From contig NZ_CP031455.1 in the NCBI RefSeq assembly GCF_003391135.1, positions 3,007,001 to 3,071,000 on the forward strand: a DNA stretch of 64,000 nt, given 5' to 3'. The notes beneath the pieces are model-generated. The model had not been told where the DNA came from and did no database searches. It saw only the letters and a program-made list of their open reading frames with translations. The translations under genes were made by a program, and so were the position numbers. This DNA comes from Streptoverticillium olivoreticuli subsp. olivoreticuli. Lineage in GTDB: Bacteria; Actinomycetota; Actinomycetes; Streptomycetales; Streptomycetaceae. Shown here piece by piece: positions 16,209 to 24,864 of this stretch; position 1 is the first letter of the stretch; every line of letters begins with the position of its first letter.

Positions 16209-18038
16209 GTGCCCACTCGCCGCCCCCTGCGCAGACCCGCGACCGTCGGCTCCGTCGTCGCCGCCGCGCTCGCCGCCGGACTGCTCGTCGCCCCGCAGTC
16301 CGCGAGCGCCGCGGAGGTCCGCATCCACGACATCCAGGGCACCACGCGGATATCCCCGCTCGCCGGCCACCAGGTGACCGGGGTGCCGGGCGTCGTCACG
16401 GCCGTACGCGCCTTCGGGCCGGCGCGCGGCTTCTGGTACCAGGACCCGCACCCCGACGCCGACCCCCGGACCAGCGAGGGGATCTTCGTCTTCACCGGCT
16501 CGGCCACGCCGGACGTCAAGGCCGGTGACGCGGTGCTCGTCTCGGGCACCGTCACGGAGTACTACCCCGGCGGCGAGGCCGCGGGCCTCCAGTCGGTCAC
16601 CGAGCTCACCAAGGCCACGTGGACCGTGCGGTCCTCCGGCAACGCCCTGCCCGCCGCCGTCGTGCTGAACCCCTCGACGCTCCCGGCCCGGTACGCGCCC
16701 GACGCCCGCGGGGGGTCCGTCGAGAAGCTGCCGCTGAAGCCGGGCACGTACGCCCTGGACCGCTTCGAGTCGCTGGAGGGCATGCGGGTCTCGGTCCAGG
16801 ACGCGCCCGTCGTCGGCGCGACCGGCGCGCACAAGGACCTGTGGGTCACGGCCGCGCCCCGGCACGACCGCACCGCGCGCGGCGGCACCCTCTACGGCTC
16901 CTACCGCGACCCCAACTCCGGCCGGGTGAAGGTGGCTTCGCTCGTCCCGTACGCACAGCGCCCCTTCCCGGTCGCGAACGTCGGCGACGTGCTGACGGGC
17001 ACCACCGCCGGGCCGCTGGACTACGACAACTTCGGCGGCTACACCCTTCAGGCGACCGAGCTCGGGGCGCTCGCCGACAAGGGGCTGAAGCGCGAGACGA
17101 CCCGCAAGCAGAAGCGCGACGAGCTGGCCGTCGCCACGTACAACGTCGAGAACCTCTCCCCCCGGACGCCGCAGGCGAAGTTCGACCGCCTGGCGTCGGC
17201 GCTCGTGACCAACCTCGCGTCGCCCGACATCGTCGCCCTGGAAGAGGTCCAGGACGACAACGGCACGACGGACGACGGGGTCGTGGACGCCGGGCAGACG
17301 CTGAAGAAGCTGACGGACGCGATCGCGGCGGCGGGCGGACCGGCCTACCGGTGGCGCCAGATCAACCCGGTCAATGACCAGGACGGCGGGCAGCCGGGCG
17401 GCAACATCCGCACCGCCTTCCTCTTCAACCCCGCGCGCGTCTCCTTCGACGACCTTCCCGGTGGCGACTCCACCACCGCGGTCAAGGCCGTGCGCGAGGG
17501 CGGCAGGGCGGCGCTCTCCGCCTCCCCCGGCCGGGTCGCGCCCACGGACGCGGCCTGGAAGAACAGCCGCAAGCCGCTGGCCGGGCAGTTCACCTTCCAG
17601 GGGCAGCGCGTCTTCGTCGTCGCCAACCACTTCAACTCCAAGGGCGGCGACCAGGGTCTCGACAGCCGCTTCCAGCCGCCGGCCCGCACGTCGGAGGTGC
17701 AGCGGACGGAGCAGGCGAAGCTCGTCAACGGCTTCGTCAAGCAGCTCCTGGCGGCCGACAGGCGCGCGAACGTGATCGTCGCGGGCGACCTCAACGACTA
17801 CCAGTTCTCCCCCGCGCTGGGGGCCCTCACCGCGGGCGGCGCCCTCACCGACCAGGTCACCGAGCTGCCCCGCAAGGAGCGCTACGGCTATGTCTTCCAG
17901 GGCAACTCCCAGGTCCTGGACCACATCCTGACGAGCCGTCATGTGAGCCGCACGGAGTACGACATCGTGCACATCAACGCGGAATTCGCGGACCAGGCGA
18001 GCGACCACGACCCGCAGGTGCTGCGCTGGAAGCCGTAG
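16209..18038 (+). CDS. Secreted endonuclease/exonuclease/phosphatase family protein
   Basis: A 609-residue exported protein. GTG 16209 was chosen because GGAGG lies 6 nt upstream and it gives a normal signal peptide (VPTRRPLRRP, hydrophobic core, cut near SASAAEV). An N-terminal OB-like domain (about residues 40-270; GIFVFTGSATPDVKAGDAVLVSG) precedes the EEP domain: VATYNVENL, then DIVALEEVQDDNG with the metal-binding Glu, VVANHFNSKGGD, VIVAGDLNDYQFSP and the final SDHDPQVL His. This layout matches extracellular ExeM-like nucleases. It probably degrades extracellular DNA or phosphoesters for phosphate scavenging; substrate is inferred. Confidence 0.87.
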   Translation: MPTRRPLRRPATVGSVVAAALAAGLLVAPQSASAAEVRIHDIQGTTRISPLAGHQVTGVPGVVTAVRAFGPARGFWYQDPHPDADPRTSEGIFVFTGSATPDVKAGDAVLVSGTVTEYYPGGEAAGLQSVTELTKATWTVRSSGNALPAAVVLNPSTLPARYAPDARGGSVEKLPLKPGTYALDRFESLEGMRVSVQDAPVVGATGAHKDLWVTAAPRHDRTARGGTLYGSYRDPNSGRVKVASLVPYAQRPFPVANVGDVLTGTTAGPLDYDNFGGYTLQATELGALADKGLKRETTRKQKRDELAVATYNVENLSPRTPQAKFDRLASALVTNLASPDIVALEEVQDDNGTTDDGVVDAGQTLKKLTDAIAAAGGPAYRWRQINPVNDQDGGQPGGNIRTAFLFNPARVSFDDLPGGDSTTAVKAVREGGRAALSASPGRVAPTDAAWKNSRKPLAGQFTFQGQRVFVVANHFNSKGGDQGLDSRFQPPARTSEVQRTEQAKLVNGFVKQLLAADRRANVIVAGDLNDYQFSPALGALTAGGALTDQVTELPRKERYGYVFQGNSQVLDHILTSRHVSRTEYDIVHINAEFADQASDHDPQVLRWKP

Positions 18039-18067
18039 CGCCTCTTAGGGGTTGCGGCGAGAACATT

Positions 18068-18073
18068 TAAATA
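18068..18073 (+). promoter_or_regulatory. Candidate -10 box of the dapA promoter
   Basis: TAAATA in an unusually A/T-rich patch (ACATTTAAATAG). A start about 7 nt downstream would fall at 18079-18081, the exact left edge of a 16-bp inverted repeat. The -35 region is weak (CTTAGG at 18 bp). Inference. Confidence 0.4.
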
Positions 18074-18078
18074 GACCT

Positions 18079-18160
18079 GTACGGCCGAAGGGGCCAGACT
18101 CCCGGGGACAGCACCAGTACCGGAGAGTGACACGATGCCCACCAGCCCCTTCGGCCGTAC
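18079..18160 (+). promoter_or_regulatory. 16-bp perfect inverted repeat bracketing the dapA ribosome site and start
   Basis: GTACGGCCGAAGGGGC at 18079-18094 is exactly complementary to 18145-18160, which lies in the dapA coding region (codons 4-9). The 50-nt loop holds the ribosome site (GGAGAG, 18122-18127) and the ATG (18135). In RNA the arms would form a very stable stem starting at or near the predicted 5' end. It could act as a translational control element, as 5' end protection, or at DNA level as a spaced operator. Confidence 0.5.
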
Positions 18161-19028
18161 CGTCTGCGCGATGGTGACCCCCTTCACCGAGGACGGCTGT
18201 CTCGACCTCGACGGCGCGCAGCGCCTCACCGCCCACCTCGTCGAGTCGGGCGGCTGCGACGGCCTGGTGCTCAACGGGACGACGGGCGAGTCCCCGACGA
18301 CCTCGGACGAGGAGAAGAGCGCGCTGGTGCGGGCCGTGTCCGAGGCGGTCGGTGACCGGGCGCGGATCACGGCGGGCGTGGGGTCGGCCGACACCCGGCA
18401 CACGGTCGCCCTGGCGCGGGCGGCGGAGGCGGCCGGGGCTCACGGGGTGCTGGCGGTGACGCCGTACTACAGCCGGCCGCCGCAGGAGGACATCGCGGAG
18501 CACTTCCGCACCGTCGCGGACGCGGTCGGGGTGCCGGTGATGCTCTACGACATCCCGGGGCGAACGGGCACCCGGATCGAGGCCGACACCATGCTGCGGC
18601 TCGCGGAGCACCCGCGGATCGCCGGGGTCAAGGACTGCGCTTACGACCTGCTCGGCAGCTCGAAGGTGATCGCCGGGAGCGGGCTCGCCTACTACTCAGG
18701 CGTGGAGGAGCTGAACCTTCCGCTGCGCGCGGTCGGCGCCGTCGGCTACGTCAGCACGGTCGCCAACGTCGCGGGCCCCGCGGTGGCGGCGGTCCTGGAC
18801 GCGTTCGACCGCGGCGCGACGGCGGAGGCGACCCGGCACCACCAGCGCGTGCTGCCGCTGGTCGAGCTGATGATGGCCCGCGGCCTGCCGGGCACGGTCA
18901 CGGCGAAGGCACTGCTGAACGCCCTGGCGCTCCCGGGAGGGCCGGTCCGGGCGCCGCTGCGGGCGGCGGGGGCGGAGCGGGTGCGAGAGCTGCTGACCGC
19001 GCACAGGGGTGCGACCGGCCGCTCCTGA
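18135..19028 (+). CDS. dapA: 4-hydroxy-tetrahydrodipicolinate synthase DapA
   Basis: A 297-residue class I aldolase that condenses pyruvate with aspartate semialdehyde, the committed lysine/diaminopimelate step. NGTTGESPT (47-55), YYSRP (111-115), LYDIPGRTG with Tyr138, and the Schiff-base Lys166 in AGVKDCAYD are all present. The neighbouring dapD (convergent) acts two steps later, supporting DapA over other members of the family such as N-acetylneuraminate lyase. GGAGAG lies 7 nt before ATG 18135. The start region sits inside a long inverted repeat. Streptomyces often carry more than one dapA copy. Confidence 0.88.
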   Translation: MPTSPFGRTVCAMVTPFTEDGCLDLDGAQRLTAHLVESGGCDGLVLNGTTGESPTTSDEEKSALVRAVSEAVGDRARITAGVGSADTRHTVALARAAEAAGAHGVLAVTPYYSRPPQEDIAEHFRTVADAVGVPVMLYDIPGRTGTRIEADTMLRLAEHPRIAGVKDCAYDLLGSSKVIAGSGLAYYSGVEELNLPLRAVGAVGYVSTVANVAGPAVAAVLDAFDRGATAEATRHHQRVLPLVELMMARGLPGTVTAKALLNALALPGGPVRAPLRAAGAERVRELLTAHRGATGRS

Positions 19029-19045
19029 TCCACCCGCGACGGCCG

Positions 19046-19085
19046 GGGCGGTGGCACCGCGGACCGACCCGCCGCACCACCGCCC
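19046..19085. terminator. Hairpin between convergent dapA and dapD
   Basis: GGGCGGTGG (19046-19054) pairs with CCACCGCCC (19077-19085) across a GC-rich loop. It occupies the 67-bp gap between the two stop codons and probably ends both transcripts. Confidence 0.5.
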
Positions 19086-19095
19086 GCCCGCGACA

Positions 19096-20085
19096 TCAGT
19101 TGTGGCTGTGCAGCGCCTCGTTCAGACCGCCCCAGGAGCCGGAGCGCGGCAGGGCCTCGACCCGGCCCGAGGTGGAGTTGCGGCGGAAGAGGAGGTTGTC
19201 GGCGCCGGAGAGGTCCAGCGCCTTGACGACCTCGCCGTCCGGCAGCGTCACGCGCGTGCCCGCGGTGACGTACAGACCGGCCTCGACGATGCAGTCGTCG
19301 CCCAGCGCGATGCCGATGCCGGCCTCGGCGCCGAGCAGGCAGCGCTCGCCGATGGAGATGATCTGCTTGCCGCCGCCGGACAGGGTGCCCATGATCGACG
19401 CGCCGCCGCCGATGTCGGTGCCGTCGCCGACGACGACGCCCGCGCTGATCCGGCCCTCGACCATGGACGTGCCGAGCGTGCCGGCGTTGAAGTTGACGAA
19501 GCCCTCGTGCATGACGGTGGTGCCCGGCGCGAGGTGCGCGCCGAGGCGGGCCCGGTCGGCGTCGGCGATCCGGATGCCGGAGGGGGCGACGTAGTCGGTC
19601 ATGCGCGGGAACTTGTCGATGCTGGTCACCTGGAGGTGCAGGCCCTCGGCGCGCGCGTTCAGGCGGACCTTCTCGACCTGGTCGACGGCGACGGGGCCGA
19701 GCGAGGTCCAGGCGACGTTCGCGAGCAGGCCGAAGATGCCGTCCAGGTTCTGGCCGTGCGGCTTGACCAGGCGGTGGGACAGCAGGTGCAGACGGAGGTA
19801 GGCGTCGTGCGCGTCGAGCGGCTTGGCGTCCAGCGAGGCGATGACCGTACGGACGGCGACGACCTCGACGCCGCGGCGCGGGTCGGGGCCGAGCGCCTTG
19901 AGGGCGCCCTCGCCCAGCAGCTCCGCGGCACGCTCGGCGGTCAGCCGCTCGGTCCCGGCCGGGCCGGGCTCGGTGACCAGCTCGGGGGCCGGGAACCAGG
20001 TGTCGAGGACGGTGCCGTCCTCGGTGATCGTGGCGAGGCCGGCGGCGACGGCGCCGGTGGTACGGGAAGCTACTGCATCGGTCAT
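19096..20085 (-). CDS. dapD: Tetrahydrodipicolinate N-succinyltransferase DapD
   Basis: A 329-residue actinobacterial-type DapD that succinylates tetrahydrodipicolinate in lysine and peptidoglycan precursor synthesis. The left-handed beta-helix hexapeptides are visible in [40 protein letters not shown] repeats and [20 protein letters not shown]; ends with the family tail [21 protein letters not shown] hexamer 6 nt before ATG 20085 suggests a leaderless message. The gene diverges from the DUF6445-type protein. Confidence 0.93.
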   Translation of the reverse strand: MTDAVASRTTGAVAAGLATITEDGTVLDTWFPAPELVTEPGPAGTERLTAERAAELLGEGALKALGPDPRRGVEVVAVRTVIASLDAKPLDAHDAYLRLHLLSHRLVKPHGQNLDGIFGLLANVAWTSLGPVAVDQVEKVRLNARAEGLHLQVTSIDKFPRMTDYVAPSGIRIADADRARLGAHLAPGTTVMHEGFVNFNAGTLGTSMVEGRISAGVVVGDGTDIGGGASIMGTLSGGGKQIISIGERCLLGAEAGIGIALGDDCIVEAGLYVTAGTRVTLPDGEVVKALDLSGADNLLFRRNSTSGRVEALPRSGSWGGLNEALHSHN

Positions 20086-20193
20086 GGTCGAAAGCTAACC
20101 GGACACAGCCGCTCAATGCGAACCGTCCCCGCCGACGATCACCGAGGGGTGCGCACCCGCCGTGGCGGCGCCGTCACCCACCGGCGGGCCGAG

Positions 20194-20213
20194 TTGGGTC
20201 ATTGTTGACCAAA
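20194..20213. promoter_or_regulatory. Palindromic operator candidate upstream of the DUF6445-type gene
   Basis: GGTCA-TTGT-TGACC at 20197-20210 extends by two more complementary pairs after one mismatch, giving 8-bp arms. It lies about 45 bp before the start codon of the plus-strand gene and 110 bp from dapD. The shape suits a dimeric (for example GntR- or Lrp-type) regulator; none is encoded nearby. Confidence 0.35.
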
Positions 20214-20256
20214 TCCCAGGCGAACGCTGGCAGTTGTCGACCGTATGGTCTGCCGC

Positions 20257-20937
20257 ATGTCCCCCGACCCCACACGGAGACCGGCCCTGCCGGTCCTTCC
20301 CTATCGCAAACCCACCCCCGGCCGGGACTACTGGGTGCTGGACGACGTGCTGCCCGGCGTGGACGCCGTGCGGGAGCGCTGCCTCGCCAAGGACGACTGG
20401 GTCGAGGGGTATCCGCACAAGCCCGAGAGCTGGCCCGGGCTGCGCACCATGCCGGGGCTGGAGCCGGACGAGCTGGAGCGCGTGGAGCGGCTGGTGCGCA
20501 AGGCGACCGGCGCGCGGCGCGTCTGGCGGGAGACCGCGCCCGGCGGCGGGACGCTGAACCACAACTGCGTCCAGGTCGTCGGCGAGGGCGAGTCCGAGCC
20601 CCGCCCGCACACCGACTCGCGCTCGCTGTGCCGGTACGCCGCGGTGCTCTACCTCAACCCCCACGTGCCCAAGGACTGCGGGACCAGCTTCTACCGGCAG
20701 CAGCTGCCCGGCGGCAGGCTCGGCGGCAACATGGTGACGGCGCCGCACAACAACATGGTCGACGCCCTGGGCACCCGGTTCGTCCCGCCGGACTCCTTCA
20801 CCGAGGACGTCCGCATCCCGCACCGGTACAACCGGCTGCTCCTCTACACCGCCAACATGCTGCACAGCGCCACCGGCTACTGGGGCAGCACCCTGGAGGA
20901 CAAGCGCATGACGGCGGTCTTCTTCTGGATGGCGTGA
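20257..20937 (+). CDS. DUF6445-type protein, possible Fe(II)/2-oxoglutarate oxygenase fold
   Basis: A 226-residue soluble protein. PRPHTDSRSLCRY gives an HxD pair, ANMLHSATGYWG a later His, and EDKRMTAVFFW an Arg before the final strand; this order (HxD...H...R) matches the Fe(II)/2OG dioxygenase double-stranded beta-helix. I link it to the DUF6445 family from memory of the sequence style, not from a search. ATG 20257 is preferred: TATGGT ends 7 nt before it (leaderless possible); ATG 20245 would add four residues. It is followed 47 bp later by an agmatine-deiminase-like gene, perhaps co-transcribed. Substrate unknown. Confidence 0.7.
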   Translation: MSPDPTRRPALPVLPYRKPTPGRDYWVLDDVLPGVDAVRERCLAKDDWVEGYPHKPESWPGLRTMPGLEPDELERVERLVRKATGARRVWRETAPGGGTLNHNCVQVVGEGESEPRPHTDSRSLCRYAAVLYLNPHVPKDCGTSFYRQQLPGGRLGGNMVTAPHNNMVDALGTRFVPPDSFTEDVRIPHRYNRLLLYTANMLHSATGYWGSTLEDKRMTAVFFWMA

Positions 20938-20984
20938 CCCGATGGCGTGATGCCGTCGGAGCCGCCCGCTGGCAGGATGACGGG

Positions 20985-21989
20985 ATGAACCACCTGCCGT
21001 CCGAGTCGCTGCCGCACACCCGCACCTTCATGGGCTGGCCACCGGCCGGCTCCGTCTGGGGCCGGTACACCGCGGCCGTGCGGCAGGACGTGGCCGCCAT
21101 CGCCCGGGTGATCGCGGAGTACGAGCCCGTGGTGCTGCTCGCGGGCCCCGGGGACGAGAAGGGCGCGCGCAAGGCGTGCGGCGGCGCGGTGGAGATCGCC
21201 CGCGTGCCCGTGGACGACCTGTGGCTGCGGGACTCCGGCCCGACCTTCGTCATCGGGGCGGACGGCGGGCCCGCCGGTGTCGACTTCCACTTCAACGGCT
21301 GGGGCGGCAAGCAGGACCACCCCCGCGACGGCCTGGTCGCCCGGCGCCTGCTGGAGGCCTTCGGCGTGCCCCGGATCGACGCGCCCCTCGTCGCCGAGGG
21401 CGGCTCCCTGGAGACCGACGGCGAGGGCACCCTGCTGGTCACCGAGAGCTCGCTGGTCAACGACAACCGCAACCCCGGCCGCTCCCGCGACGACATCGAG
21501 AGCACCCTCAAGGAGCTGCTGGGCGTCACCGCGGTGATCTGGCTGGAGGGCGTGCGCGGCGAGGACATCACCGACTGCCACGTCGACGCCCTGGCCCGCT
21601 TCGCCGGACCCGGCACCGTGGTCCTCAGCGCCCCGCCCGCCGGGGCGGCGCCCGACCTGTGGAGCCGGGTGCACGACCAGGCCCGTACGGCCCTGGAGAA
21701 CGCCACCGACGCCCGCGGCCGGTCCCTGGAGATCGTCGACCTCCCCGAGGCCGACCCGGCCGGGCTCGGCGACCGGGGCGAGGACTTCCTCGCCTGCTAC
21801 GCCAACTACTACGTGACCGGCGGAGCCGTGCTCCTGCCCCGCTTCGGCGACCGCCGCGCCGACGACCGCGCCGCGGCGATCCTGCGCGACCTCCACCCCG
21901 GCCGCGACATCCGTGCCGTGGAGATCAACACCCTGGCCGAGGGCGGCGGCGGCATCCACTGCGCCACACAGCAGCAGCCCGCTCCCTGA
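20985..21989 (+). CDS. Agmatine deiminase family protein
   Basis: A 334-residue guanidino-group-modifying enzyme (peptidylarginine deiminase / agmatine deiminase fold). VPVDDLWLRDSGPTFV has the substrate Asp/Arg set, FNGWGGKQ and EGGSLETDGEGTLLVTESSL are diagnostic, DITDCHVDALARF carries the catalytic His, and GGGGIHCATQQQP the nucleophile Cys326. In agmatine deiminase the product is N-carbamoylputrescine. The family also includes other guanidine hydrolases, so the substrate is likely but not certain. ATG 20985 follows CAGGATGACGGG, a weak ribosome site. The stop codon is embedded in a terminator hairpin. Confidence 0.85.
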   Translation: MNHLPSESLPHTRTFMGWPPAGSVWGRYTAAVRQDVAAIARVIAEYEPVVLLAGPGDEKGARKACGGAVEIARVPVDDLWLRDSGPTFVIGADGGPAGVDFHFNGWGGKQDHPRDGLVARRLLEAFGVPRIDAPLVAEGGSLETDGEGTLLVTESSLVNDNRNPGRSRDDIESTLKELLGVTAVIWLEGVRGEDITDCHVDALARFAGPGTVVLSAPPAGAAPDLWSRVHDQARTALENATDARGRSLEIVDLPEADPAGLGDRGEDFLACYANYYVTGGAVLLPRFGDRRADDRAAAILRDLHPGRDIRAVEINTLAEGGGGIHCATQQQPAP

Positions 21990-22010
21990 CCGGGTCAGGA
22001 AGCGGGCTGC
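21974..22010. terminator. Long bidirectional terminator hairpin
   Basis: GCAGCCCGCT (21974-21983) pairs with AGCGGGCTGC (22001-22010) and, inside it, CCTGAC (21985-21990) with GTCAGG (21994-21999), giving an almost continuous 16-bp stem with a 3-nt loop. It overlaps the agmatine deiminase stop and lies 16 bp after the sufT stop on the other strand. Confidence 0.75.
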
Positions 22011-22025
22011 ACGGGAACGGCGGTC

Positions 22026-22364
22026 TCAGACGTTGAAACCGAGCGCCCGGAGCTGCTCGCGGCCCTCGTCCGTGATCTTGTCCGGGCCCCACGGCGGCAT
22101 CCAGACCCAGTTGATCCGGAGCTCGTTGACGATGCCCTCGGTGGCCGACTTCGCCTGGTCCTCGATCACATCGGTCAGCGGGCAGGCCGCCGACGTCAGC
22201 GTCATGTCGAGGGTGGCGATGTTGGCGTCGTCGACATGAATGCCGTAGATGAGGCCGAGGTTGACGACGTCGATGCCCAGCTCGGGGTCGACGACGTCGT
22301 ACAGCGCCTCGCGCACCTCCTCCTCGGAGGCCGGCTTCGTCGTCACGTCCACGTTCTCACTCAT
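22026..22364 (-). CDS. sufT: Fe-S assembly factor SufT (DUF59/MIP18 family)
   Basis: A 112-residue MIP18-type protein, last gene of the suf operon. VREALYDVVDPELGIDVVNLGLIY is represented by its core PELGIDVVNLGLIY, and TLTSAACPLTDVIEDQA holds the conserved Cys. DUF59 proteins help mature Fe-S clusters on target proteins. ATG 22364 overlaps the sufU stop by 4 nt (ATGA), so it is translationally coupled. Confidence 0.9.
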   Translation of the reverse strand: MSENVDVTTKPASEEEVREALYDVVDPELGIDVVNLGLIYGIHVDDANIATLDMTLTSAACPLTDVIEDQAKSATEGIVNELRINWVWMPPWGPDKITDEGREQLRALGFNV

Positions 22365-22816
22365 GCGGTCTTCCCTTCGGACAGCGCCTGCGCCGTCGCG
22401 TCCTTCCACGCCATCCAGCTCAGCAGCGCGCACTTCACGCGTGCCGGGTACTTGGAGACACCGGCGAACGCGACCGCGTCCTCCAGCACCTCCTCCATCG
22501 CGTCGTCCGGCTCGATCTTGCCCTTGGACTGCATCAGCTCCAGGAAGGTCTCCTGGATCCGGCGGGCCTCGGCGAGCTCCTTGCCGACCAGCAGCTCGTT
22601 GAGCACGGAGGCGCTGGCCTGGCTGATGGAGCAGCCCTGGCCCTCGTACGAGACATCTTCAATGGTCTCGCCGGAGAGCCGCACCCGCAGCGTGATCTCG
22701 TCGCCGCACGTCGGATTGACGTGGTGCACCTCGGCGTCGCCGGTCCGCAAGCCCCGCCCGTGCGGGTGCTTGTAGTGGTCCAGGATGACGTCCTGGTACA
22801 TCGAATCAAGCTTCAC
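22361..22816 (-). CDS. sufU: Fe-S cluster assembly sulfur transfer protein SufU
   Basis: A 151-residue IscU-fold protein with the three zinc-binding cysteines of SufU: Cys37 (NPTCGDE), Cys62 (GQGCSIS) and Cys129 (VKCALLSW). In Gram-positive bacteria SufU takes persulfide sulfur from SufS. GTG 22816 gives the family N-terminus (KLDSMYQDVILDHY). It is 20 bp downstream of sufS and overlaps sufT by 4 nt. Confidence 0.93.
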   Translation of the reverse strand: MKLDSMYQDVILDHYKHPHGRGLRTGDAEVHHVNPTCGDEITLRVRLSGETIEDVSYEGQGCSISQASASVLNELLVGKELAEARRIQETFLELMQSKGKIEPDDAMEEVLEDAVAFAGVSKYPARVKCALLSWMAWKDATAQALSEGKTA

Positions 22817-22836
22817 AGTCAGCAGCCTCGTCCGTG

Positions 22837-24093
22837 TCAGCCGAAGAAGTTCCGTACGTGCTCCAGGCCCTCGACCAGCGCGTCGACCTCGCCGGGGGTG
22901 GAGTACAGATAGAACGACGCTCGCGTGGTCGCGGGAATTCCGTACCGCAGGCAGACAGGCCGCGCGCAGTGGTGTCCCACACGGACCGCGATGCCCTGCT
23001 CGTCCAGCACCTGGCCGACATCGTGGGGGTGGATGTCGCCGAGGGTGAAGGAGATCGTCGCCCCGCGGTCCTCGGCCGTGGTGGGGCCGATGATCCGCAG
23101 GTCGGGGACCTCCTGGAGCCTGCGCACCGCGTACTCGGTGATCGCGTGCTCGTGGCGGGCGATGTTCTCCATGCCGATCGAGGTGAGGTAGTCCACCGCG
23201 GCGCCGAGGCCGACGGCCTGGGCGATCGGGGGCGTGCCGGCCTCGAACTTGTGCGGTGCGGGGGCATAGGTGGAGGAGTGCATCGAGACGGTCTCGATCA
23301 TCTCGCCGCCGCCGAGGAAGGGCGGCAGGTCCTCGAGGAGTTCCTGGCGGCCCCACAGGACGCCGATGCCGGTGGGCGCGCACATCTTGTGGCCGGTGAA
23401 GGCCACGAAGTCGGCCTGGAGGGCCTGGACGTCCAGGGGCATGTGCGGGGCGGCCTGGGAGGCGTCGACGACGACGAGCGCGCCGACCTCCTGGGCACGG
23501 CGCACGATCGCCTCGACGGGGTTGACGGTGCCCATGATGTTGGAGACCAGCACGAAGGAGACGACCTTGGTCTTCTCGGTGATGATCTCGTCGATGTTGG
23601 ACAGGTCGAGGCGGCCGTCGTCGGTGAGGCCGAACCACTTCAGCTTCGCGCCGGTGCGCTGCGAGAGCAGCTGCCACGGCACGATGTTGGAGTGGTGCTC
23701 CATCTCGGTGATGACGATCTCGGTGTCGTGGTCCACGCGGTAGGGCTCGTCCGCCCAGCCCAGCATGTTGGCCACGAGGTTGAGCGACTCCGAGGCGTTC
23801 TTCGTGAAGATCACCTCGTCGCGGGAGGGCGCGTTGATGAAGGCCGCGACCTTGTCACGGGCGCCCTCGTACAGCGCGGTCGCCTCCTCGGCGATCGTGT
23901 ACACACCGCGGTGGACGTTGGCGTTGTGGCGCTCGTAGTACTCGTTGAGCGCGTCGAGGACCTGGCGCGGCTTCTGCGAGGTCGCCGCGGAGTCCAGGTA
24001 CACGATCTTCTTGCCGTCGTGGACCGTGCGGTCCAGGATGGGGAAGTCCTTACGGATCGCCTCGGTGTCGAGGAGCCCCGGCAGTATCGTCAC
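22837..24093 (-). CDS. sufS: Cysteine desulfurase SufS
   Basis: A 418-residue class V PLP enzyme that extracts sulfur from cysteine. VVDASQAAPHMPLDVQ, AFTGHKMCAPTGIGVLWG (PLP lysine) and RVGHHCARPVCLRYG (active-site Cys) are all present. It starts with GTG at 24093, which overlaps the sufC stop by 4 nt (GTGA). Length is normal for group II desulfurases. Confidence 0.95.
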   Translation of the reverse strand: MTILPGLLDTEAIRKDFPILDRTVHDGKKIVYLDSAATSQKPRQVLDALNEYYERHNANVHRGVYTIAEEATALYEGARDKVAAFINAPSRDEVIFTKNASESLNLVANMLGWADEPYRVDHDTEIVITEMEHHSNIVPWQLLSQRTGAKLKWFGLTDDGRLDLSNIDEIITEKTKVVSFVLVSNIMGTVNPVEAIVRRAQEVGALVVVDASQAAPHMPLDVQALQADFVAFTGHKMCAPTGIGVLWGRQELLEDLPPFLGGGEMIETVSMHSSTYAPAPHKFEAGTPPIAQAVGLGAAVDYLTSIGMENIARHEHAITEYAVRRLQEVPDLRIIGPTTAEDRGATISFTLGDIHPHDVGQVLDEQGIAVRVGHHCARPVCLRYGIPATTRASFYLYSTPGEVDALVEGLEHVRNFFG

Positions 24094-24857
24094 GCGGTTA
24101 CGCCACCCTTCGTCTGGTAGGCCTCGTAGCCCTCGTTCTCCAGCTTGTCGGCGAGCTCGGCGCCGCCGGACTCCACGATGCGGCCGGCCGAGAAGACGTG
24201 GACGAAGTCGGGCTTGATGTAGCGCAGGATGCGCGTGTAGTGCGTGATCAGCAGGGTGCCGACCTCGCCGGTCTCGCGGACGCGGTTGACGCCCTCGGAG
24301 ACCTGGCGCAGCGCGTCGACGTCGAGGCCGGAGTCGGTCTCGTCGAGGATGGCGATCTTCGGCTTGAGGAGCTCGAGCTGGAGGATCTCGTGGCGCTTCT
24401 TCTCACCGCCGGAGAAGCCCTCGTTGACGTTGCGCTCGGCGAAGGCGGGGTCCATGTTGAGGCGCTCCATGGCCCCCTTGACCTCCTTCACCCAGGTGCG
24501 CAGCTTGGGGGCCTCGCCGCGGATGGCGGTGGCGGAGGTGCGCAGGAAGTTGGAGACCGAGACACCGGGGACCTCGACCGGGTACTGCATGGCGAGGAAG
24601 ACACCGGCGCGGGCGCGCTCGTCGACGGACATCTCGAGGACGTCCTCGCCGTCGAGGGTGACGGTGCCACCGGTGATCGTGTACTTCGGGTGACCGGCCA
24701 GGGAGTAGGCGAGGGTGGACTTGCCGGAGCCGTTGGGGCCCATGATGGCGTGGGTCTCGCCCTGCTTCACGGTCAGGTCGACGCCGCGCAGGATCTCCCG
24801 CGGGCCGTTCTCGGCCTCGACGGAAACGTGCAGGTCGTGGATCTCAAGCGTTGCCAT
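24090..24857 (-). CDS. sufC: Fe-S cluster assembly ATPase SufC
   Basis: A 255-residue ABC-type ATPase: Walker A GPNGSGKST, Q-loop AMQYPVEVPG, signature FSGGEKKRHE, Walker B IAILDETDSGLD. SufC powers the SufBCD scaffold. It lies 7 bp after the Rieske gene stop and overlaps sufS by 4 nt. Confidence 0.95.
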   Translation of the reverse strand: MATLEIHDLHVSVEAENGPREILRGVDLTVKQGETHAIMGPNGSGKSTLAYSLAGHPKYTITGGTVTLDGEDVLEMSVDERARAGVFLAMQYPVEVPGVSVSNFLRTSATAIRGEAPKLRTWVKEVKGAMERLNMDPAFAERNVNEGFSGGEKKRHEILQLELLKPKIAILDETDSGLDVDALRQVSEGVNRVRETGEVGTLLITHYTRILRYIKPDFVHVFSAGRIVESGGAELADKLENEGYEAYQTKGGVTA

Positions 24858-24864
24858 GGGGAAC

